Source: DUAG01 sp046756865
Lineage (GTDB): Bacteria; Nitrospirota; Nitrospiria; SBBL01; JAADHI01
DNA length: 10,427 nt
NCBI GenBank assembly: GCA_046756865.1
Contig: JBHHXE010000077.1
Span: 1-10,427, forward strand
Direction of reading: 5' to 3'
In this document: positions 6,412 through 10,427 of the stretch, in pieces
How the letters are laid out: each line of letters starts with the position of its first letter
Numbering within the stretch: the first letter of the stretch is position 1
Position numbers and translations under genes: made by a program
Notes under the pieces: model-generated
What the model saw: only the letters and a program-made list of their open reading frames with translations
What the model was told of the DNA's origin: nothing
Databases searched by the model: none

Positions 6412-7575
6412 TTGATCAGCAATCTAAATACCCCTCGCCGCAAAACGAGACAAATCTCTGTTGGATCGGTCAAGATCGGCGGAGATGCACGTGTGGTGGT
6501 TCAGTCGATGACCACGACCGACACGCGTGATATTCCTTCAACACTTGCTGAAATTCACCGGTTGGAGGAAGCGGGTTGCGAAATCATTCGTGTGGCTGTT
6601 CCTGACAGCGAAGCCGCCCAGGCGCTCCCGAAAATCCGCTCGATGATCGGTATTCCCCTGATAGCGGATATCCATTTTGATTATCGCCTGGCCCTGGCAG
6701 CACTAGATGCCAAGGTGGACGGTCTCCGGCTGAATCCGGGAAACATTGGGTCCCGTGACCGCATCGAGAAAGTGGTCAAGGCTGCGGCAGAGCGGCAGGT
6801 TCCCATTCGTATCGGCGTCAATGCCGGCTCCCTGGAAAGTGATCTCCTGGAAAAATACGGATATCCGACCGCAGAGGCGATGGTGGAATCGGCCTTGCGG
6901 CATATTGGCATTCTTGAATCCCTCAATTTTTTTGATACGAAAGTCTCCCTCAAGGCCTCCCACGTGTCCCTGGCTGTTGAGGCATACCGCCTTTTTTCCA
7001 CCCGCTCGGACTATCCCCTCCACCTGGGTATCACAGAAGCCGGTACGCCAATGACAGGCGGCGTTAAATCCGCGGTTGGTCTGGGTCTTCTGCTGGCTCA
7101 GGGAATTGGGGATACCATTCGGATTTCCCTTGCGGCGGATCCGGTGGAAGAGGTTCGTGTCGGATACGAAATCCTCAAGGCGCTGAATCTCCGAAAACGC
7201 GGGGTGAACATTATCGCCTGTCCAACCTGCGGACGTCTGGAGATCGATGTCATCAAGCTTGCAACCCGCCTGGAGCAGAAATTCAGCCATATCACCGAGT
7301 CCATCGACATTTCCATCCTCGGCTGTGTTGTGAACGGAATCGGTGAAGGGAAGGAGGCCGATATCGGCATTGCCGGGGGACGAGGCGTCGGTCTTCTCTT
7401 TCGTCATGGGGAAGTTATCCGAAAAGTCCCTTCGGCGGAGTTGGAGTCCGTTCTAATCGCCGAGGTAGAGCAGATGGTCAGAGAGCGGAAACAAAAAAAA
7501 GAAGGGGCGGATAAGAGGGCGGGGGTCGAGAGTGAACATCGTACCCGCCCAGAGACAGACCCAATTTTGCAGTAG
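6412..7575 (+). CDS. ispG: 4-hydroxy-3-methylbut-2-enyl diphosphate synthase (GcpE)
   Basis: IspG is a [4Fe-4S] enzyme that reductively converts the cyclic diphosphate MEcPP to HMBPP, the penultimate MEP-pathway step. The N-terminal TIM-barrel part is evident (VVVQSMTTTDTRD at 28-40, IADIHFDYRLAL, GLRLNPGNIG, IRIGVNAGSL, KASHV). The cluster ligands are Cys270 and Cys273 (ACPTCGR), Cys305 (LGCVVNGIGE) and Glu312, with the short bacterial architecture lacking the plant-type insert. The start is TTG at 6412, 11 nt after rseP, with only a modest purine stretch upstream; no ATG occurs before residue 33, which is inside conserved sequence. The last 24 residues or so are charged and unlike the family. 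They follow an A8 tract at 7493-7500, and a -1 shift there would end the protein at 367 residues. Confidence 0.94.
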   Translation: MISNLNTPRRKTRQISVGSVKIGGDARVVVQSMTTTDTRDIPSTLAEIHRLEEAGCEIIRVAVPDSEAAQALPKIRSMIGIPLIADIHFDYRLALAALDAKVDGLRLNPGNIGSRDRIEKVVKAAAERQVPIRIGVNAGSLESDLLEKYGYPTAEAMVESALRHIGILESLNFFDTKVSLKASHVSLAVEAYRLFSTRSDYPLHLGITEAGTPMTGGVKSAVGLGLLLAQGIGDTIRISLAADPVEEVRVGYEILKALNLRKRGVNIIACPTCGRLEIDVIKLATRLEQKFSHITESIDISILGCVVNGIGEGKEADIGIAGGRGVGLLFRHGEVIRKVPSAELESVLIAEVEQMVRERKQKKEGADKRAGVESEHRTRPETDPILQ

Positions 7576-7696
7576 TTTTTCATCGTTACGTCTTTACTTT
7601 TCCGGCAAACTGTAATTTTATATCCATAAAGTATACAATCCTCGCCCTTCCGGGGCGGCCTTCTTCAAACATCCTAGATGAAAGTGAGCGAACACA
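7576..7696. other. ispG-proS spacer, weak hairpin only
   Basis: This 121-nt AT-rich gap contains TATACAAT at 7632-7639, which could be a -10 element but lacks a convincing -35. It also has a hairpin CGCCC/GGGCG with a 5-nt loop (7643-7657), followed by TTCTTC rather than a real T tract. I see no T-box specifier structure, although a T-box cannot be excluded by eye. The purine stretch around 7681-7689 serves as the proS ribosome binding site. Confidence 0.4.
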
Positions 7697-9436
7697 TTGC
7701 GTCATACAAAGGTTTTTATCCCCACGCTTCGGGATGATCCAGCCGATGCGGAAATTGTTAGTCACCGCTTGATGCTGCGTGCCGGTTTGATACGTAAGGT
7801 TTCTGCAGGGATTTACACCTACCTGCCGGTCGGGCTTCGTGTACTCTCCAAGATTGAAAGGATAGTGCGGGAAGAAATGGATAATGCCGGTGCCCTGGAA
7901 GTTCTCCTCCCGGCACTCCAATCGGCGGAGCTTTGGCAGGAGACCGGCCGTTGGCAGCAATATGGAAAAGAGCTCGTACGCCTCCAGGATCGGCATGGCC
8001 GTGATTTTTGCCTTGGTCCGACCCACGAAGAGGTTATTACAAACCTGGTTCGAGGGGAAATTCGCTCTTATCGCCAGCTTCCTGTCAACCTTTACCAGAT
8101 CCAAACCAAGTTCAGAGATGAGATCCGGCCTCGCTTCGGATTGATGCGGGGGCGTGAGTTTATCATGAAGGATGCGTACAGCTTCGATGCGGACGTGGAG
8201 GGGGCCAAAGAGAGTTATCGTCGGATGTATGATGCCTATCACCGTATTTTCAAGCGTTTTGGTCTTCATTTCCGGGCGGTCGAGGCCGATAGCGGCTTGA
8301 TAGGAGGTTCCTCCTCCCACGAATTCATGGTTCTGGCCTCCACGGGTGAGGAGGGTGTTGCTTCCTGTCCGGCATGTGACTATGCGGCCAATGTTGAGCG
8401 GGCGGAAACGGTCACAAGAACATCTTCAGCGGGACCGGAACCAGAAAAAAAATCTGACATGAAAGGCGTAAAGACACCCGGGATGAAATCGGTTGAAGAG
8501 GTTTCCACCTTTTTGAAGGTGCCTGTCACCAAACTATTGAAGACTCTCCTTTTTCTGGCCGATGGTCGTCCCGTCGCCGTTCTGGTCCGTGGAGATCATC
8601 AGGTGAATGAAGTCAAACTGAAAAACCTTCTCGATGTTTCTGAACTGACAATGGCGGATGCTGATACCGTGATGAAGGTAAGCGGAGGGCCGTCCGGATT
8701 TTCAGGTCCTGTGGGTTTGAAGGATGTGGAAATCATTGCGGATCGTTTGGTTGAGACGATGTCGGATGTTGTTGTTGGTGCAAACGAAAAAGATGCACAC
8801 TATATCCATGTAAGTCCGAAACGGGATTTTAAGGTTGGCCGTTACGAAGATATTCGAAATGTAGTCACCGGCGATCTTTGCCCGCGTTGTGGGCATGACA
8901 TTGTGATCGACCGGGGAATTGAGGTCGGTCATGTGTTTATGCTTGGGAAAAAATACAGTGAAGCCATGAAGGCCACTTTTCTGGATCAAAATGGAAAGAA
9001 ACAGTTTTTTGAAATGGGGTGTTACGGTATTGGTGTTTCCCGAATCATGGCAGCCGCCATTGAACAAAACCATGATGATAAAGGAATTGTGTGGCCTATG
9101 CCGATAGCGCCTTTCTCGGCTCATGTGATTCCGGTTCAGGAGAAATCGGACCGGGTGATGATGGCGGCTGAGCTGATCTATGGGTCGCTGGTGCAGGGTG
9201 GCGTGGAAACCCTTTTGGAGGATCGAAAGGAACGGGTCGGCGTCAAATTTAATGATGCTGATCTCCTTGGAATTCCTTATCAAATTATTATCGGTGAAAA
9301 GAACCTTCGTGAAAGTCTCGTCGAAGTCAAAAATCGCCGCAGCGGTGAAATGAAAAAAATAGAGGTTGAAAAAGTAATTAATTACCTTATCGAAGTTCTG
9401 GAGGATTCTCCGGAGAATAGTGATTTTGACTTCTGA
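7697..9436 (+). CDS. proS: Prolyl-tRNA synthetase, bacterial type with editing domain
   Basis: ProS charges tRNA-Pro with proline in the cytoplasm. At 579 residues it matches the bacterial form (E. coli 572). Class II landmarks are LPALQSAELW (71-80), GPTHEEV (107-113), motif 2 FRDEIRPRFGLMRGREFIMKDAYSFD (split around Arg144 and Arg151), and motif 3 MGCYGIGVSRIMAA (440-453). Between motifs 2 and 3 is the inserted YbaK-like editing domain (about 262-380), with TKLLKTLLF including Lys279 and the GPSGFSGPVGL loop; this domain clears mischarged Ala-tRNA-Pro. Paired cysteines at 224/227 and 395/398 flank it. The C-terminal anticodon-binding domain follows from about 472. The TTG start gives the typical N-terminus RHTKVFIPTL. 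ProS commonly follows rseP or ispG in such clusters, so it is probably transcribed with them. Confidence 0.96.
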   Translation: MRHTKVFIPTLRDDPADAEIVSHRLMLRAGLIRKVSAGIYTYLPVGLRVLSKIERIVREEMDNAGALEVLLPALQSAELWQETGRWQQYGKELVRLQDRHGRDFCLGPTHEEVITNLVRGEIRSYRQLPVNLYQIQTKFRDEIRPRFGLMRGREFIMKDAYSFDADVEGAKESYRRMYDAYHRIFKRFGLHFRAVEADSGLIGGSSSHEFMVLASTGEEGVASCPACDYAANVERAETVTRTSSAGPEPEKKSDMKGVKTPGMKSVEEVSTFLKVPVTKLLKTLLFLADGRPVAVLVRGDHQVNEVKLKNLLDVSELTMADADTVMKVSGGPSGFSGPVGLKDVEIIADRLVETMSDVVVGANEKDAHYIHVSPKRDFKVGRYEDIRNVVTGDLCPRCGHDIVIDRGIEVGHVFMLGKKYSEAMKATFLDQNGKKQFFEMGCYGIGVSRIMAAAIEQNHDDKGIVWPMPIAPFSAHVIPVQEKSDRVMMAAELIYGSLVQGGVETLLEDRKERVGVKFNDADLLGIPYQIIIGEKNLRESLVEVKNRRSGEMKKIEVEKVINYLIEVLEDSPENSDFDF

Positions 9437-9686
9437 TGATGCTCCTTTCTGGGGTAGGTTCAGCGAAGACAATCCTCGCTCCTTTGAACAGGTTCCCTCA
9501 TAATCGCTGGGTTCTAATTCCAAACCCCGGAATTCGGTGTAAACAAAAAACTTGACATTGTTGGTAACCTATTGTATTTTATGAGCAATTTTATTCTTTA
9601 TTGGAACATCCCATGTTAGAGTTTCAGGTTCGTTTTCCCCTATCAGTCGTCCTGAAGTGGACGGACAGTCAAACTAAGAGGTAAGG
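9437..9686. other. proS-ihfA intergenic region
   Basis: This 250-nt gap has no credible gene. Downstream of proS is an interrupted stem, GTTC-AGCGA (9458-9466) with TCGCT-N5-GAAC (9476-9489), and a cleaner hairpin AATTCC-N7-GGAATT at 9516-9534. Neither is followed by a T tract, so termination after proS is unproven. The ihfA promoter is at 9552-9580. The leader then carries a short stem CGTCC/GGACG near 9650-9664 and the ribosome binding site AAGAGGT at 9676-9682. I found no clear IHF consensus site for autoregulation. Confidence 0.5.
9552..9580 (+). promoter_or_regulatory. Sigma70 promoter of the ihfA unit
   Basis: A perfect -35 TTGACA (9552-9557) is followed, after an ideal 17-nt spacer, by TATTTT (9575-9580). 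An A-rich block, AAACAAAAAA at 9541-9550, sits directly upstream where an UP element would be. Transcription would start near 9587, giving a leader of about 100 nt. This is the best promoter match in the window. Confidence 0.65.
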
Positions 9687-9962
9687 ATGAGAAAAGCCGA
9701 TATTGCCAATGAGGTCTTCGAAAAAGTCGGTATTTCAAAAAAAGAATCGGCTGATATGCTTGAGGTTATACTCAATCTGGTTAAGGAGGTACTCAGAAAG
9801 GGAGAAACGGTCAAGATTGCCGGGTTTGGAAATTTTGTTATTCGTCATAAGAAGGCCAGAAAGGGGAGAAACCCAAAAACAGGAGAGGAAATCGGGATTT
9901 CACCTCGGAAGGTTGTTACCTTTCGGCCAAGCCAGGTTTTTAAGAAATATGTGAACAGATGA
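9687..9962 (+). CDS. ihfA: Integration host factor, alpha-type subunit (HU/IHF family)
   Basis: This 91-residue nucleoid protein bends DNA sharply as a dimer, assisting transcription activation, recombination and replication. The fold is complete: N-terminal helices (3-38), the GFGNF turn (46-50), then the beta-arm with RNPKTGEEI (61-69), whose Pro63 is the residue that intercalates into DNA. SPRKVVTFRPSQVFKKYVN closes the protein; KVVTFRPSQ resembles the alpha subunit (RVVTFRPGQ in E. coli IhfA) more than HU or IhfB. The location just before a small MerR-type gene also fits IHF-alpha. AAGAGGT lies 4 nt upstream of the ATG. No IhfB partner is in the window; a homodimeric HU-like role cannot be excluded from sequence. 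Confidence 0.88.
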   Translation: MRKADIANEVFEKVGISKKESADMLEVILNLVKEVLRKGETVKIAGFGNFVIRHKKARKGRNPKTGEEIGISPRKVVTFRPSQVFKKYVNR

Positions 9963-10039
9963 ATAAGCATAATTCGCGCAAGCCCTGTCCCAGCAGGATG
10001 CCGGTCTGACTGAGAGTCTCTTCCCGTCAGGAGCAACCG

Positions 10040-10378
10040 ATGCAAGATAAGTTGTTCTATAAAATTGGTGAAGTCAGCGAAATGACCGGACTCCAATCAT
10101 ACGTCCTCCGTTTTTGGGAGTCTGAGTTTCCCCGGCTTCATCCCAGGAAGAGCAATGGGAACCAACGTGTTTATACAAAGAAAGAGATTGACCTTATCTT
10201 TAGGATCAAAAACTTGCTCTATAAAGAAGGTTTGACAATTTCAGGAGCGAGAAAAAGGTTGGCCCGGGCGTCTCAAGGAGAGATGCGCTCAACAGCTAAT
10301 GGGAAAATGGGCAAGGTGAATCATGTGATTCACACCGTGAAGAAAGAATTGGAGGACTTGCTCCACATCTTACGTTGA
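10040..10378 (+). CDS. Small MerR-family transcriptional regulator
   Basis: The 112-residue product has an N-terminal MerR winged helix-turn-helix: FYKIGEVSEMTGLQSYVLRFWESEFP (6-31) is the helix-turn-helix with the conserved LRFWE, and RVYTKKEIDLIFRIKNLL (43-60) is the wing and following helix. EGLTISGARKRLA (63-75) completes the DNA-binding region. The rest (about 88-112) is one helix with heptad-like hydrophobics, probably the dimerisation coil. There is no cysteine metal site and no effector-binding domain, so it is not a metal-type MerR. Such short MerR proteins are commonly encoded next to ihfA. AGGAG lies 6 nt before the ATG. The 77-nt gap after ihfA has no clear promoter, so the two are likely co-transcribed. 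Its targets cannot be inferred from the sequence. Confidence 0.85.
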   Translation: MQDKLFYKIGEVSEMTGLQSYVLRFWESEFPRLHPRKSNGNQRVYTKKEIDLIFRIKNLLYKEGLTISGARKRLARASQGEMRSTANGKMGKVNHVIHTVKKELEDLLHILR

Positions 10379-10379
10379 T

Positions 10380-10427
10380 CGGGGCGTGGCGCAGCCTGGT
10401 AGCGCACTCGCTTGGGGTGCGAGAGGT
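10380..10427 (+). tRNA. tRNA-Pro(GGG), 5' part, cut by the window end
   Basis: The acceptor 5' strand CGGGGCG (10380-10386) is followed by TG, a D-arm with stem GCGC/GCGC (10389-10392 and 10402-10405) and loop AGCCTGGTA. The anticodon stem CTCGC/GCGAG (10407-10411 and 10419-10423) encloses the 7-nt loop TTGGGGT, putting anticodon GGG at 10414-10416, which reads CCC/CCU proline codons. The variable loop begins at 10424; the T-arm and 3' acceptor strand lie beyond the window. It starts one base after the MerR stop codon, so it may be processed from the ihfA-merR transcript. Confidence 0.9.

Noticed and set aside
6703..7407. 234-codon open frame on the minus strand opposite ispG
   Set aside because: It covers the conserved IspG core in antisense; low-complexity, no recognisable protein.
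7576..7696. T-box riboswitch before proS
   Set aside because: The leader is short, and I could not find the T-box consensus or an antiterminator/terminator pair by eye.
7586..8320. 244-codon open frame on the minus strand opposite the start of proS
   Set aside because: It overlaps the conserved catalytic N-terminus of proS and shows no family motifs.
8702..9523. 273-codon open frame on the minus strand opposite proS
   Set aside because: It lies entirely across conserved proS codons and its 3' gap, has no recognisable domain, and its neighbours are all on the + strand. It is a shadow of codon composition.
9516..9534. AATTCC/GGAATT hairpin as the proS terminator
   Set aside because: The stem is AT-rich and is followed by CGGTGTAAAC, not a T tract, so it is not a credible intrinsic terminator.
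1..10427. CRISPR array, insertion sequence, prophage, toxin-antitoxin or defence genes
   Set aside because: No spaced direct repeats, no transposase or integrase motifs, no terminal inverted repeats, and every recognised gene but one has a housekeeping or regulatory role.

Overview
This is a dense, single-strand stretch of chromosome from a Gram-negative bacterium. All nine genes and the partial tRNA lie on the + strand. An IHF-alpha-type DNA-bending protein next to a small MerR-type regulator and a tRNA-Pro, and the order uppS-cdsA-dxr-rseP-ispG-proS, recall Desulfuromonadota/'Deltaproteobacteria' such as Geobacter and some neighbouring phyla such as Nitrospirota. That assignment is from memory of gene order and was not checked. 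Base composition looks close to balanced. Four of the nine genes appear to start with TTG and one with GTG.

Layout. (1) 1-1277: a short upstream region with an extended -10 promoter, then argD (acetylornithine aminotransferase). (2) 1278-1573: a T-rich gap with a plausible sigma70 promoter (TTGACT-18-TATTTT) about 180 nt before the next gene. (3) 1574-7575: an envelope and isoprenoid gene run: an uncharacterised exported protein with a FlgT-C/SH3-like segment, uppS (undecaprenyl diphosphate synthase), cdsA (CDP-diglyceride synthase), dxr (DXP reductoisomerase), rseP (site-2 membrane protease) and ispG (HMBPP synthase). (4) 7697-9436: proS (prolyl-tRNA synthetase) with its editing domain, probably the distal gene of the same transcription unit. 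(5) 9437-9686: a gap with the best promoter in the window (TTGACA-17-TATTTT). (6) 9687 to the end: ihfA, a small MerR-type regulator and the first 48 nt of tRNA-Pro(GGG), which begins one base after the regulator's stop codon.

How the genes work together. Dxr and IspG are the second and the penultimate steps of the MEP pathway that makes IPP and DMAPP. UppS turns these into the C55 lipid carrier for peptidoglycan and surface polysaccharides. CdsA makes the CDP-diacylglycerol precursor of phospholipids, and RseP cuts membrane-anchored regulators in envelope stress responses. The block is therefore a cell-envelope supply and surveillance operon. ProS and tRNA-Pro both serve proline decoding but lie in what look like separate transcription units.

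Most of the window is conserved housekeeping DNA. I see no CRISPR array, insertion sequence, prophage, toxin-antitoxin or defence system. The points most worth a second look are the uncharacterised exported protein, departures from the usual CdsA signature, an A8 tract in ispG with a -1-frame stop just after it, and the frequent TTG starts.
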